Shown: in pieces, positions 18,788 to 28,071 of the stretch | How the letters are laid out: each line of letters opens with the position of its first letter | Position numbering within the stretch: position 1 is the first letter of the stretch | DNA from: Methylocystis iwaonis | GTDB lineage: Bacteria; Pseudomonadota; Alphaproteobacteria; Rhizobiales; Beijerinckiaceae | Assembly: GCF_027925385.1 (NCBI RefSeq) | Contig: NZ_AP027144.1 | Span: 124,001-188,000 of the forward strand | DNA length: 64,000 nt | Direction: 5' to 3' | Notes under the pieces: generated by a model | What the model was told of the DNA's origin: nothing | Database searches by the model: none | Seen by the model: only the letters and a program-made list of their open reading frames with translations | Program-made: the position numbers and the translations under genes

Positions 18788-19969
18788 ATGTCGGACAATA
18801 AAAAAGAGGCTTTCGCGAAACTCGACGACGTCATCGAGAAGGTCGTGGCAGCCAATGCGGAACGCAACGATGAGCAATCCATCTTTCCTAGGGAAAACCT
18901 GGATGCGCTCGCGGTCGCAGGTTGGACGCGTGTCTTGATCCCCGAGGAATATGACGGACTGGGCTTCGATCACCTGGCCTTTTCCGAGGCGGCATACCGT
19001 ATCGGACAAAAGGACGCCTCGACCGGGCTCGTCTATGTCATGCATGTCGGCGCCGCTCAGACGCTCAATCTCTATGGCACGCATGATCAGAAGTTGCGCT
19101 GGTTGAAACCGCAAAATGGCAAGCATTTGCTCGGCACCTATTCGACGAGCGAACGCGCCTCAGGTGGCCATTGGTGGTATAATTTTTCGGAAGCATCCCG
19201 CGATGGCAGTGACTATATCGTCAACGCGGAAAAGTCCTTCACCACCTCCGCGGGCAAGGCGGATTACTACATCACGCAAACGCGCACGCCTGGCGCACGT
19301 GACCAATCCGACATCTCTTTCTTCATCGTGGATAGCGCGACGCCTGGAATCACGCCTGGTCCGTGGAACGCGTTGGGCGTGCGTGGCAATCACTCTGGCC
19401 CCATTCGATATGACGGCGTGAAAGTGCCGCAACGGGATCGGCTTGGCGCGGAAAACCAGGGAAAAGACATTATCTACAACGGCGTTTCGCCGGTCTATCT
19501 GATCGGACTCGGCGCTGTTTGGGAGGGCGTCGCCCGCGGCGCCTATGATACGGCGGTCGCGCACATCAAGAACTCGATCCATAGGGACACCAACAAGCGT
19601 CTCGCGGATTATCAGGCGGTCAGACAAGAACTCGCAAAAGCGAAAGTCCAGATCGAGTCGCTTGGCCCCTGGCGCCGCGAGCTCGCCGCGCGGCTCGACG
19701 CGCTGTGGCGCGCCAACGCTCCACAAGCCGAGCTGTTGATAGCTCTGACGGAATTCAAAGTCCACGCTTCGGAAATCGCGAATCTTTCCGCTGGCGCGGC
19801 CCTCACTGTCACTGGAGGATATGGGTACAAGAAGGGCGCCTTGGAGCGCTATTTCCGCGACGCCCGGGCCGGCATCGGAATGGGACCCTCCAACATCATC
19901 GCGCGGGACTGGATCGGCAAGGCATCCGTGGGGCTGCCCTTGGAGTTGTTCTACGAAAACGGTGAATAA
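18788..19969 (+). CDS. Acyl-CoA dehydrogenase-fold monooxygenase, SfnB-like
   Basis: A 393-residue flavoprotein with the three-part acyl-CoA dehydrogenase layout: N-terminal helices, a central beta domain (TYSTSERASGGHWWYNFSEA, KSFTTSAGKADYYITQTR) and a C-terminal helical domain (LSAGAALTVTGGYGYKKGALERYFRDARAGIGMGPSN). It belongs to the SfnB/DszC-neighbour group found with sulfur-acquisition genes, but differs clearly from the paralogue at 13867-15036. ATG 18788 has AGGAAGG upstream. It lies 53 bases after sfnG and probably acts on a related organosulfur intermediate or accepts FMNH2; the substrate is unknown. Confidence 0.75.
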   Translation: MSDNKKEAFAKLDDVIEKVVAANAERNDEQSIFPRENLDALAVAGWTRVLIPEEYDGLGFDHLAFSEAAYRIGQKDASTGLVYVMHVGAAQTLNLYGTHDQKLRWLKPQNGKHLLGTYSTSERASGGHWWYNFSEASRDGSDYIVNAEKSFTTSAGKADYYITQTRTPGARDQSDISFFIVDSATPGITPGPWNALGVRGNHSGPIRYDGVKVPQRDRLGAENQGKDIIYNGVSPVYLIGLGAVWEGVARGAYDTAVAHIKNSIHRDTNKRLADYQAVRQELAKAKVQIESLGPWRRELAARLDALWRANAPQAELLIALTEFKVHASEIANLSAGAALTVTGGYGYKKGALERYFRDARAGIGMGPSNIIARDWIGKASVGLPLELFYENGE

Positions 19970-20048
19970 GGCTTCCCCAACATCCACAATTTTACATCAA
20001 GGAATGGAGGCGGATTCCTTCATTCCATGACCTCCAAGGAAAGAGTCC

Positions 20049-20882
20049 ATGAAAGAACTCGCGTTCTTATCGTTCGCGGTATACGCTCTCGCATCCAACG
20101 TTGCGTCGGGAGCGGATCTGCCGAGCAAGAAGCTTGCGCCCCCGCTACCTGCCGTCGCCGTCGATGATTATCAACCGTTCCAAATTCGCTTGCGTGCGAC
20201 GGCGCTCATCCCCGACGGCTCCTTTACGATTTTCGATCGTTACGGAATTGTGCCCAGCGGCACAGGCATCGTGTCGGGCGTGCCTGGCGGAAAGATTTTT
20301 GGGGCCGGCGTGGATGTATCGAACTCGGTTATTCCGGAGATCGATCTCAGCTATTATTTCAATAAGAATTTCGCCGTCGAAACCATCGCGGGATATACGC
20401 GGCATAAGCTGACGGCGACAGGTCCGCTCGCCAATATCCCCGTTGGCTCGACAAACCTGCTCCCGGTGTCCTTACTCGCGCAATATCACTTCACTAATCT
20501 CGGCGCGTTTCAACCCTATATCGGCGTCGGCGTCACTTGGGCCGTGCCTTACGCTTATGGGCCCGGAAACGGCTGGACCCCGCTCGTCACCGCGCTTGGC
20601 TTCACCGGATTCAATTCTGTGCGAGATTTGCAAATCGGCCAATCCGTCGGTGTGGCCGGTCAAATTGGGTTCGATTATATGATCACGCCAAATATTGGCA
20701 TAAACGTCGATCTTAAACGCATCATGGCTCAGCCCACAGCCTACGCGACGATTTACAACACTGCGCTTAATCAGAATATTTATGTCCGGGTGCAATCCAA
20801 TCTTGACCCATGGCTCGCGAGCGTCGGCGCGACCTTCCGTTTCGGGGGCGCCTCTCCGGCGCCCGTGCTGGCAAAATATTAA
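20049..20882 (+). CDS. ompW: OmpW-family outer-membrane channel
   Basis: A 277-residue protein with signal peptide (to about residue 21, ASNVASGAD) and the OmpW pattern: IRLRATALIPDGS, YYFNKNFAVETIAGYTRH, LPVSLLAQYHF and a terminal ATFRFGG strand pair. OmpW forms an eight-stranded barrel with a hydrophobic lateral exit used by small apolar solutes. A ribosome site AAGGAAAGAG precedes ATG 20049. It is the last gene of the sfnG operon, 79 bases after the dehydrogenase-like gene, so it may admit sulfones or sulfides. Unlike typical OmpW it has a longer central region (about 110-200). Confidence 0.85.
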   Translation: MKELAFLSFAVYALASNVASGADLPSKKLAPPLPAVAVDDYQPFQIRLRATALIPDGSFTIFDRYGIVPSGTGIVSGVPGGKIFGAGVDVSNSVIPEIDLSYYFNKNFAVETIAGYTRHKLTATGPLANIPVGSTNLLPVSLLAQYHFTNLGAFQPYIGVGVTWAVPYAYGPGNGWTPLVTALGFTGFNSVRDLQIGQSVGVAGQIGFDYMITPNIGINVDLKRIMAQPTAYATIYNTALNQNIYVRVQSNLDPWLASVGATFRFGGASPAPVLAKY

Positions 20883-20890
20883 GGAGGCGT

Positions 20891-20913
20891 CGCGGCTCGC
20901 TCTACGAGCCGCG
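20891..20913. terminator. Hairpin between convergent ompW and regulator genes
   Basis: CGCGGCTCG and CGAGCCGCG form a perfect nine-base stem with a five-base loop CTCTA. It sits just after the ompW stop and overlaps the last codons of the convergent regulator gene. No T-tract follows, so it may act as a Rho-assisted or RNA-stabilising hairpin. Confidence 0.5.
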
Positions 20914-22890
20914 CCACACCGCATCGGCAATAGCGGCTCGGGCGGGCAATTGGCCCGAGCTGAGGTAAGCGTCAGCGATTGCTTGCTGCTCCTCGATGAT
21001 CTCATCGTCGAGAGGCTGCGGTCGGAACTCTAGCCGATTCAAATGACGCTCTGCGGCAGAGTGGTCGAGGTTCAAGCAACGGGCAATCGCCCTGAGATCG
21101 TTTGGCTGGCGGTCCGCTCGGCTCGCGCCCAGGGCACGAATCTCCGTGAAGATCGCTTCGATAATTTGTGGATGCCCGACGGCGAATAAGCGGCGCGCAA
21201 CATAGAATTGTCGATTTACGACATGTTCTGAGCCATCGAGGAGAATTCGCGCGGCGTCATTGTCCCGCGCCACACTCAGGAGGGGCTCCCAAATCCCCCA
21301 GGCGTGGATAGCGCCGCCTTTGAGGTCGTCGAGCAAATCGAGACTGGGAGGGATGTATATTGGTTCAATATCCGCGCGCGAAAGCCCCCTCCTCTTCAGG
21401 GCCGTCATCAGGAAATAATCCGCATTCGACCAGCGGCTGAACGCGACTTTTTTTCCTCTCAAATCGTCGACGGTGCGGATGTTTCGATCTGCGACGACAA
21501 TCGCGACGTCGCTGGGCGCCGGTGGCTCGAATCCTACGTAGAAGAATGACACCCCCATAGCGACGGCGAACACGGTTGCTGCTTCGCCGGTAACGCCAAA
21601 ATCAATCTCACCGCGGCCTATTGCATCGAGTATGTCGGGCCCGGAATTGAACTCCCGCCATTCAGCGTGAAAGCCCAAGGACGCCAATCTGGCGTCGAGA
21701 GAGCCTAATGCTTTCAGGGCCGCGAGAGTGCCGAATTTCTGATAGCCCAGCCGGGTGACATTTACGTCTCTATCTCGGAATGAGCCCGTTTTCCCGGTCG
21801 GCGCACGGAATTTCTTGCGTGGTGCTATCATGCCCATATGAGCAAGATGCGTGCGCAATGCGTTGCGTGTCAGTCCGAGCTTTTCAGCGGCGTGCACTTG
21901 ATTTCCGCCCTCGCGTTGGAGTGCGGTTGAGACAAGCGACCGAGTAACGAGCTCGAAAAGATTTGTTTCACCCCGAGAAATGGCCCCCTCGAAGAGTTGG
22001 CGAAGTTGTTCTTCGAAATCTATCGATGGTTCGAATTGAGCAGCCGCCGACTCGACGATCGGCACGTGCTGAACGAGCGAGCCATTCGTTAGTAGAAGTG
22101 CGTTGTGTAGAACGTTCTCAAGTTCGCGAATATTCCCAGGCCAACTATAATTCATCAGCTTTCGTAGCGCGTCAGGGGTCAGCTCGACATCACGTCGACC
22201 AAGCTTCTCTCCGTAAAGCTTTAGAAAGTATTCAGCTAGCGGCTTGACGTCCCCTTTTCGCGCGCGTAATGGCGGCAAATGAATCGTCGCGACATTCAAC
22301 CGGTAGAATAGGTCGTTGCGAAAGGTCTTCGCTTGCACGGCCGCATCAAGATTGACGTTGGTCGCAGCGATGAGCCGAACATCAATTGGACGCGGGCGAC
22401 GTGAACCGACACGAACGATTTCTCGCTCTTGCAAGACGCGCAACAACTTCACTTGCATGGGCGGCGGGAGGTCTCCGATCTCGTCAAGAAGCAGCGTGCC
22501 TCCGTTGGCGGCCTCGAACCAACCCATCTCTGTCTTCAAGGCGCCCGTGAACGCTCCTTTCTCATGCCCGAATAGTTCGGCTTCGATGAGCGTTTCACTG
22601 AACCCCCCGCAATTCACGGCAAGGAATGGTCCGTTTTTACGCTTGCTGTGGGCATGAATGTAACGTGCGACCAGCTCCTTTCCGGTCCCAGTCTCTCCGA
22701 TGACCAAAACGGTGGCGTCACTTGGCGCGACTCGGAGGATGTCATCCTTCATCTGCAGCGACAATGGATCTTCGAACACAATCGCAGTGGCGCGACTTGT
22801 GGCGCCGCGTGGCACGCCGGAGACGGTCTCCACGCCCGCCCGGCTCTTGTCCTGAACCACAACAGAGAGGGACGAGGGGTCGCAAGCCAT
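20902..22890 (-). CDS. Sigma-54 activator fused to an SsuA-like ligand-binding domain
   Basis: A 662-residue one-component regulator. After a short N-terminus the AAA+ sigma-54 domain (about 37-275) has Walker A GETGTGKE, the GAFTGA loop that contacts sigma-54 (112-117), and Walker [13 protein letters not shown] Fis-type helix-turn-helix follows (about 345-372, [20 protein letters not shown]). The C-terminal half (about 393-620) is an SsuA/NMT1-like periplasmic binding-protein fold without a signal peptide: [66 protein letters not shown]. It thus probably senses an aliphatic sulfonate or sulfone in the cytoplasm. ATG 22890 has GGAG upstream. It converges on the sfnG operon and likely acts at the palindromes at 16338 and 17404. 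Confidence 0.9.
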   Translation of the reverse strand: MACDPSSLSVVVQDKSRAGVETVSGVPRGATSRATAIVFEDPLSLQMKDDILRVAPSDATVLVIGETGTGKELVARYIHAHSKRKNGPFLAVNCGGFSETLIEAELFGHEKGAFTGALKTEMGWFEAANGGTLLLDEIGDLPPPMQVKLLRVLQEREIVRVGSRRPRPIDVRLIAATNVNLDAAVQAKTFRNDLFYRLNVATIHLPPLRARKGDVKPLAEYFLKLYGEKLGRRDVELTPDALRKLMNYSWPGNIRELENVLHNALLLTNGSLVQHVPIVESAAAQFEPSIDFEEQLRQLFEGAISRGETNLFELVTRSLVSTALQREGGNQVHAAEKLGLTRNALRTHLAHMGMIAPRKKFRAPTGKTGSFRDRDVNVTRLGYQKFGTLAALKALGSLDARLASLGFHAEWREFNSGPDILDAIGRGEIDFGVTGEAATVFAVAMGVSFFYVGFEPPAPSDVAIVVADRNIRTVDDLRGKKVAFSRWSNADYFLMTALKRRGLSRADIEPIYIPPSLDLLDDLKGGAIHAWGIWEPLLSVARDNDAARILLDGSEHVVNRQFYVARRLFAVGHPQIIEAIFTEIRALGASRADRQPNDLRAIARCLNLDHSAAERHLNRLEFRPQPLDDEIIEEQQAIADAYLSSGQLPARAAIADAVWRGS

Positions 22891-23355
22891 TTTTCACGCT
22901 CCGAATTGTTTATAATTCCTATAAACTAACTTTGCATCTATTTCAAACGGTTCTGTCGCAAATTTCCCATTCGGCAGGGCGCGAGGCACCAGTGCTCTCG
23001 AGGCCTACGCCGCAACAGCGTAGAATTGCCTCGTTCGGCTCATGTCCATGAGCTCGACGCAGGCGAGCGTCGTCGCGGCTGAGCGGCAGATCGGACGATG
23101 GGCGCGGCCTCTCAAGCGCAAGATCAAACACGCAGCCGTTGCGGCGCTGCCCCTCTCTTTCCTTCCGGCGCTTCTGGCGGGCCGTGGCGCAGCCGAATAC
23201 GAATCGACGCCGATTTCGAGGCTACGCGGCCCGGACGCCGCTAGCGGCGCCCGACATTAGCGCCGAGCTTCGGGGTGCAGATGTCTTTCGTCCGTGCGCC
23301 CAAGGCACTTCGTTCGGTTCGTTACCACACCCCGCACGCGGCTTCGCACGCGCGC
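22891..23355. other. Intergenic region, no recognised gene
   Basis: The region contains the promoter of the sigma-54 activator (AT-rich stretch 22905-22950) and the 3' flank of the TonB receptor. A 72-codon open frame on the plus strand (23042-23260) lacks a ribosome site and protein-like features, so it is not called. The sulfur-island palindrome is absent here, so there is no visible autoregulation through that site. Confidence 0.45.
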
Positions 23356-25908
23356 TCACAATTCGCCGCGCAGCGTCACCATGAAGTTCCGTGGATCGCC
23401 CGGCGTGTTGTAAGTGTTGGCGCCGCCGACGCGCATGTAATATTTCTGGTCGGTTATGTTGTTGAGATTGAACTGCAGCGTCAGATGGTCGTTGATCTTG
23501 TACGACGTCATCGCATTGATGACGGCATAGGCCGGCCCATGGCGGGCCTCGTTCAATGTATTGATCGCGCCGGACAGCCCGCTCTCCGCGACGACGCCTG
23601 CGCCGATCGTCAGCCCTTTCCACTCCCCCTCGAAATCATATTTGCCCCAGATCTTGAACATATGGGTCGGATACCACGAACTGATCGGACGCCCTGGACT
23701 GTTTTTGTCTACGAGGAGCTTCGTGCGCAGATAGGTATAGCCTCCGACGACGTCGAGCCCTGGCAACGGACTTTGGATGATTGGCAGTTCGATATCCGCA
23801 AGAGGCTTCCCGGAGAATTCTACTTCGACGCCAGTGGATTCTGCCTTGCCGGCTTGGAGATAGTAGCCCGGGTTGGCGGGATCCGCGTAAGGACGATTTC
23901 GGTCGTTGATCTCGAACCACGCGGCCGAGGCGTTGAGCTTCTTGTTCAGGAACTCGCCTTTGACGCCGGCTTCGAACTGTCCGCCGACCTCCGGATCGAG
24001 TGTCGCTCCGTCAGCTTTCTGTTTCGTCTGCGGAATAAAAATATCCGAGTAGCTGCCATAGATATTGATTTCATCAGTCACCCGGAAAATGCCGGCGAGA
24101 TAGGGAGAGAAGCGGTGGTTGGACTTCGCGCCATATGACCAATTTGTAGGCGCACTCGGAAAAACGTTGCGGTTCTTGGCAAAGAAATTCGTCAATCGAC
24201 CGCCGAAGACGAAAGTCAATGGCTCGATCGGCGTCAAGCGGAGTTGGCTATAGGCTCCGTGCTGCAAAGTTTGATTCTGACCGCCCGCCGTAAAGGGGTT
24301 GAGATTCGGACCGATTGCATTCGGCCAAAAGACGGGGATGTTGTTCACATAGACGCGCGGGGCACCCTTATATTCATAAGTGAACCGGTCGTAGTTATAG
24401 CCGATGGTCAATGTGTTCTTGATCATCGCCCAAGGCAGCGTGCCGGACAGATAGGAGTCGAGACCCGTACGATGATAATAATACATGTAATGGCGGCGCG
24501 CATATTGCGCCGTCCAATTGGAAGGATTGACACCGCTGCTTGGATAGGCGTCCGCGAATTCGTCGTTTATGTCGCGTCGATTGAAATTCACCTTCGCCAC
24601 CCAGTCGTCACCGAACCGATGTTCTAGACGGACATTCTTGTCCTCCGTGTCCCATTTGACTTGGGTCCAATCTGGATAGGGATTCCAGGACCTGGGCACA
24701 TTGAGGAAATAGGGGCTCGTCCCGCCGAAATAAGAAAGCGAAGCGACCGGTTGCCCGCTGTAGGCGGGGTCACTGGTGCGCTGGCGTGTGTAGGCGACGT
24801 TCAGCAGCGTATTGGGCGTGATGTCATATTCGAGCGAGCCATAGCCCAGCCATTTGTCTTCAGGCTGCGACGGCGTGAAGAAGAAGTGCTTGTCCTGGTG
24901 GAGCACCAGCGCGCGATAGCGAAGGGTCCGCTCTTCGTTTATCGGGCCTGTCACATCGATTACGCCACGATAATTATCCCACGAACCGGCGCTGAATTCC
25001 GATCTGAGCTTGAATTCGTCCTGCGGCCGTTTTCTCACAATATTGACGACTCCCCCTGGATTTCCTGATCCAGAGAGCAGGCCCGACGGACCTTTCAACA
25101 CTTCGATGCGATCGTAGACAGCGAGATCCAGCTGCTGATAGCCGGCAAGACCATCGTAGGTCGGGACGCCGTCATAAGCGACGTCGAGCGTGTAGCCCCG
25201 TGAGGCCGGCCATCCTTGCGTAGCGTCGTTAGCAATCGTCGAGACACCGGGCACCCAGAACATCGCATCCTGCACGGTGGTGAGCTGCATGTCAGTCATC
25301 TGTCCCCTCGTCATCACCGAGACAGACTGCGGTATCTCCTTTCTGGGCAGCGGCACCTTGCCGGCGACCGTCACGAGCGGCGTCGTGTAGGTCCGCGTTC
25401 CTTCGGTGATAGCGCCGCGGTCGGCGCTATAGGCCTTCTTGTCGTCCGGGCTCGTCGCATCGACGTCGGTCCGCTTCGTCGCGCCCACGTCGATCGGCGG
25501 CAGCGCCTGGAATCCCGCGTCACTGCGCGCGCCCCTATCGTTCTGGGCGAGAATGATCGACACCGCCTTTTCGTCCGGCCCCCCGAAGCGATAGGACAGA
25601 CCGGTTCCCTCGAGCAGCCTATCGAGCCCTTCGCGCATCGAGAAAGCTCCAGAAAGCCCCGTCGTGCGTAGCATCCGCGTCACGCGCGCATCGTAGAGCA
25701 GATGCAGCCCGTTCTTCACGGCGAAGGCGTTCAAAGCCGTCGCCACCGATCCTGCGGGAATGTCGTAGACCATTACGACGCCGCTACGCTCTTGCGGCGA
25801 GAGGGACGCCTCCGCAGGTGTTCCTCCCAACGCGAAGGCGCCGAAGGTCATTGCCGCAATTGTCGAACCCAACGCCGCACCCTCGTAACACAGACCTTTT
25901 TTCGTCAT
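23356..25908 (-). CDS. TonB-dependent transducer (FpvA/FecA class) with STN domain
   Basis: An 850-residue outer-membrane receptor. A signal peptide (about 1-35) is followed by an STN signalling domain (about 45-115: YDIPAGSVATALNAFAVKNGLHLLYDARV), a plug (about 170-300, with RIEVLKGPSGLLSGSGNPGGVVNIVRKRP) and a barrel ending NFMVTLRGEL. The STN domain passes substrate binding to the FecR protein at 26037-26981, which frees the sigma factor at 27073-27573; both lie just upstream in the same orientation. Ferric siderophore uptake is the commonest role, but in methanotrophs such FecI-FecR-receptor sets (MbnIRT type) also import copper-methanobactin. No mbn biosynthesis gene is visible here, so the ligand stays open. 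Confidence 0.93.
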   Translation of the reverse strand: MTKKGLCYEGAALGSTIAAMTFGAFALGGTPAEASLSPQERSGVVMVYDIPAGSVATALNAFAVKNGLHLLYDARVTRMLRTTGLSGAFSMREGLDRLLEGTGLSYRFGGPDEKAVSIILAQNDRGARSDAGFQALPPIDVGATKRTDVDATSPDDKKAYSADRGAITEGTRTYTTPLVTVAGKVPLPRKEIPQSVSVMTRGQMTDMQLTTVQDAMFWVPGVSTIANDATQGWPASRGYTLDVAYDGVPTYDGLAGYQQLDLAVYDRIEVLKGPSGLLSGSGNPGGVVNIVRKRPQDEFKLRSEFSAGSWDNYRGVIDVTGPINEERTLRYRALVLHQDKHFFFTPSQPEDKWLGYGSLEYDITPNTLLNVAYTRQRTSDPAYSGQPVASLSYFGGTSPYFLNVPRSWNPYPDWTQVKWDTEDKNVRLEHRFGDDWVAKVNFNRRDINDEFADAYPSSGVNPSNWTAQYARRHYMYYYHRTGLDSYLSGTLPWAMIKNTLTIGYNYDRFTYEYKGAPRVYVNNIPVFWPNAIGPNLNPFTAGGQNQTLQHGAYSQLRLTPIEPLTFVFGGRLTNFFAKNRNVFPSAPTNWSYGAKSNHRFSPYLAGIFRVTDEINIYGSYSDIFIPQTKQKADGATLDPEVGGQFEAGVKGEFLNKKLNASAAWFEINDRNRPYADPANPGYYLQAGKAESTGVEVEFSGKPLADIELPIIQSPLPGLDVVGGYTYLRTKLLVDKNSPGRPISSWYPTHMFKIWGKYDFEGEWKGLTIGAGVVAESGLSGAINTLNEARHGPAYAVINAMTSYKINDHLTLQFNLNNITDQKYYMRVGGANTYNTPGDPRNFMVTLRGEL

Positions 25909-26036
25909 CGCCGCTTTCCACCGAATGTGCCCCGGCCGTCTCCGCCCGTGACCAACTCGACGCTCTCATGACGATTTCGGAATGTGGGTTGACAAAAAAG
26001 ATTTCGGGAAATGCGGGCGGCTCTTGGTCCGGTGCG

Positions 26037-26981
26037 TCACTCGGTTAGAAAAATCAGGTAATTCGTGAGATGGATCGCGCGCAGGCCGAGGAAAAATTCG
26101 ATCTCGCGCAGCGTCGTGAGCGGCTCGGCGGTCGAGAAGACGCCGCTCACCCGTCGCGCGCAGGTCGAGGCGCGCAGGCAAAACACATATCCATAGCGAT
26201 AGCGGCCGAGGATCGTGAGCGCCTCGCCGAGCGAACGGTCCTCGACGACAAGCGCGCCGCGCCGCCAGGCTGCGACATTCTCGGCGGCGACGCTCACGGG
26301 CGCCCGCGCCGGCGTATCCGCCTCGTATGAGGTCTCCTGTCTCGTCTCGACGATCAGCCGCTCGCCGCCGCTCGCGACCGCCACCGCATGTTCGCTCACA
26401 GCGACACGCGCGCCGTTTTTCTGGAGCGCGACGTCGAAGGCAGTGCCGAGCGCCGTGACCGTGCCGCCCGCCGCCTCCACGACAAAGGGACGCGAGGCGA
26501 TGGGCGCGACCTCGAACCAGGCCTCTCCCGAGAGCAGCGTCACGCGCCGCAATCCCGCCTCGAAGCGCACGGCGATCGCCGAATGGGAGTCGAGCTCGAC
26601 ACGCGAGCCATCAGTGAGCGTCACCGTCCTGCGTTCCCCGACGCCGGTCGAATAATCAGCCGGATGACGGTTCGCGAATTCGGCGAGCCAACCGAAAAAA
26701 GCGAGAGAGGCGGCGAGCGCAACGCCGGCCGCCGCACGCCAGGTCCGTCGCACGCCGTGTACCTGCCGATAGCGGGCGCGCCGCAGCCCCTGCGCCTTCG
26801 AGAACATTTCAGTAATGTCCGTATAGGCCTGAGCATGGGCGGGATCGGCTGCGAGCCAGGCCTCAAAGGCAATACGGCGCTCGCCGTCGATTTCGCCGGC
26901 CTTTTCCTGCAACCACCATTCGATCGCCGCGTCATGGCCGTCGTCACGGTCGGAGGCGTCATCGTCCATTCTCTTCATCAT
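26037..26981 (-). CDS. fecR: FecR-type anti-sigma regulator
   Basis: A 314-residue inner-membrane protein. The cytoplasmic N-terminal domain (EWWLQEKAGEIDGERRIAFEAWLAADPAHAQAYTDI) binds the sigma factor. One transmembrane helix (about 95-112, AAGVALAASLAFFGWLA) is followed by the periplasmic FecR domain (YSTGVGERRTVTLTDGSRVELDSHSAIAV, VTLLSGEAWFEVA) that contacts the STN domain of the receptor. Start 26981 is chosen for its GGGGGA ribosome site; the frame could extend to 27020. It lies 128 bases before the receptor gene and after the sigma-factor gene, the usual order for cell-surface signalling. Confidence 0.92.
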   Translation of the reverse strand: MMKRMDDDASDRDDGHDAAIEWWLQEKAGEIDGERRIAFEAWLAADPAHAQAYTDITEMFSKAQGLRRARYRQVHGVRRTWRAAAGVALAASLAFFGWLAEFANRHPADYSTGVGERRTVTLTDGSRVELDSHSAIAVRFEAGLRRVTLLSGEAWFEVAPIASRPFVVEAAGGTVTALGTAFDVALQKNGARVAVSEHAVAVASGGERLIVETRQETSYEADTPARAPVSVAAENVAAWRRGALVVEDRSLGEALTILGRYRYGYVFCLRASTCARRVSGVFSTAEPLTTLREIEFFLGLRAIHLTNYLIFLTE

Positions 26982-27072
26982 GCCGACGTCGTCCCCCGCT
27001 CTCGGACAACCTCCACCCATCGCCCAATACGACGCGCGGATGCGAAAAAAGGAAGGTCGAACCGTAAATCTG

Positions 27073-27573
27073 TCATCTGATCGCCGCCCAGCAACGCTGC
27101 ATGGCTATCCTCATATGTTGGCGCACCATGCGCTCTGTGACGCCGAGCCGCCTCGCGACATCCGGGAACGGCATATCCTCGAAGGCGCAGAGCTCGAAGA
27201 CCTCGCGGCAGCGTGGCGGCAGCGCCTCGATCGCCGCGGCGAGACGTTGCGCCCGCCGGTCACGATCGGCGATCTCGTCCTGGGGCGCGTCCCAGCTCGG
27301 CGGATCGCCGAGGATTCGGTCGAAGCTCAGATATTTCGCTTCTGTCCTACGGCGACGCCCGAAGTCGCGCGTCAGATTTGACGCGATCCTCTGGAGAAAG
27401 GCCGGCGGATCGGCGACGTCATCGAACCGGTCGTGGCGCAGCGCGCGCACGAAAGTCTCCTGCAACAAGTCGTGAGCGGCCTCGGAGCCGACGCGACGCG
27501 CCAGATAAGCCGTTAGCGCGTGTCTGTTACGCACGAACAGCTCGTGAATGAGATGGGATTTCTTTTCCGACAT
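27073..27573 (-). CDS. fecI: FecI-type ECF sigma factor
   Basis: A 166-residue ECF sigma factor. Region 2 (ELFVRNRHALTAYLARRVGSEAAHDLLQETFVRAL, then FLQRIASNLTRDFGRRRRTE) and region 4 (AAIEALPPRCREVFELCAFEDMPFPDVARRLGVTERMVRQHMRIAMQRC) are complete. It directs transcription of the TonB receptor when released by FecR. The gene is 91 bases upstream of fecR, same strand. The FecI family's own promoter is often iron-regulated by Fur or RirA; I could not identify such a box with confidence. Confidence 0.93.
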   Translation of the reverse strand: MSEKKSHLIHELFVRNRHALTAYLARRVGSEAAHDLLQETFVRALRHDRFDDVADPPAFLQRIASNLTRDFGRRRRTEAKYLSFDRILGDPPSWDAPQDEIADRDRRAQRLAAAIEALPPRCREVFELCAFEDMPFPDVARRLGVTERMVRQHMRIAMQRCWAAIR

Positions 27574-27657
27574 ACGCCGCCGCCTGCAGCGGTCGTCGAC
27601 ATCTGCTCGAGGCGGATATCGAGACCAGCGAAGAGATCAATAGAGTCGAGAGCTCGA

Positions 27658-28071
27658 TCAGGCGGCCGGCGGCGGCGCACGGGACGAAAAGACGCGCGAC
27701 CCGCCGGTCCCCTCCGGCGGCGGCAGGCGGTTGCGGGAGAAAACCGGCTCGCCGGAGGCGCCCGGATAGAGGAAGGCGATCACATAATGAAAAAACGCAA
27801 TCGGATCGGCGTCGGCCGTGTCTTGGTGCGGGCAGATCCGGCACAAGACGCAATGGCCATGGCCGTCAGCATGGTTCCGCGGCTCGCGATCGCCGGAAGG
27901 CGCGCTGCAATCCTGTCCCGCCGCCGCGACGGCGACATCCGCCGAGCCGATGCGCAAAGCATGCGCCTCCGCCACAACGGCAAGGAAGAGCTGGAGGAGC
28001 AGCAGCCAAGCCGCGGCGCCCGCGGCGAGCGCGCTCCTCAGCCGGCCGTGATGCGCCCAAAACGAAGCCAT
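27658..28071 (-). CDS. DUF2946-like exported His/Cys-rich protein
   Basis: A 137-residue protein with an N-terminal hydrophobic segment (about 17-34, AWLLLLQLFLAVVAEAHA) acting as signal or anchor. A metal-binding-looking cluster NHADGHGHCVLCRICPHQ follows (about 68-85), then a Pro-rich tail. The HCVLC pattern is typical of DUF2946 proteins, often found near metal-uptake genes, especially copper. It lies upstream of the fecI-fecR-receptor set in the same orientation, separated by 84 bases. Start 28071 is preferred over TTG 28107, although no strong ribosome site is seen. Role unknown; a periplasmic metal-binding partner of the receptor system is a reasonable inference. Confidence 0.65.
   Translation of the reverse strand: MASFWAHHGRLRSALAAGAAAWLLLLQLFLAVVAEAHALRIGSADVAVAAAGQDCSAPSGDREPRNHADGHGHCVLCRICPHQDTADADPIAFFHYVIAFLYPGASGEPVFSRNRLPPPEGTGGSRVFSSRAPPPAA

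Noticed and set aside
23042..23260. 72-codon plus-strand frame between the sigma-54 activator and the TonB receptor
   Set aside because: No ribosome site, no family and a basic, low-complexity composition; probably chance.
23275..24138. 287-codon plus-strand frame opposite the TonB receptor
   Set aside because: It lies fully within the antisense of the 850-residue receptor and shows no protein features.
23356..28071. Methanobactin (mbn) operon
   Set aside because: The sigma factor, anti-sigma and receptor order fits MbnIRT, but no mbnA precursor, mbnB or mbnC genes are present; a siderophore system is equally possible.
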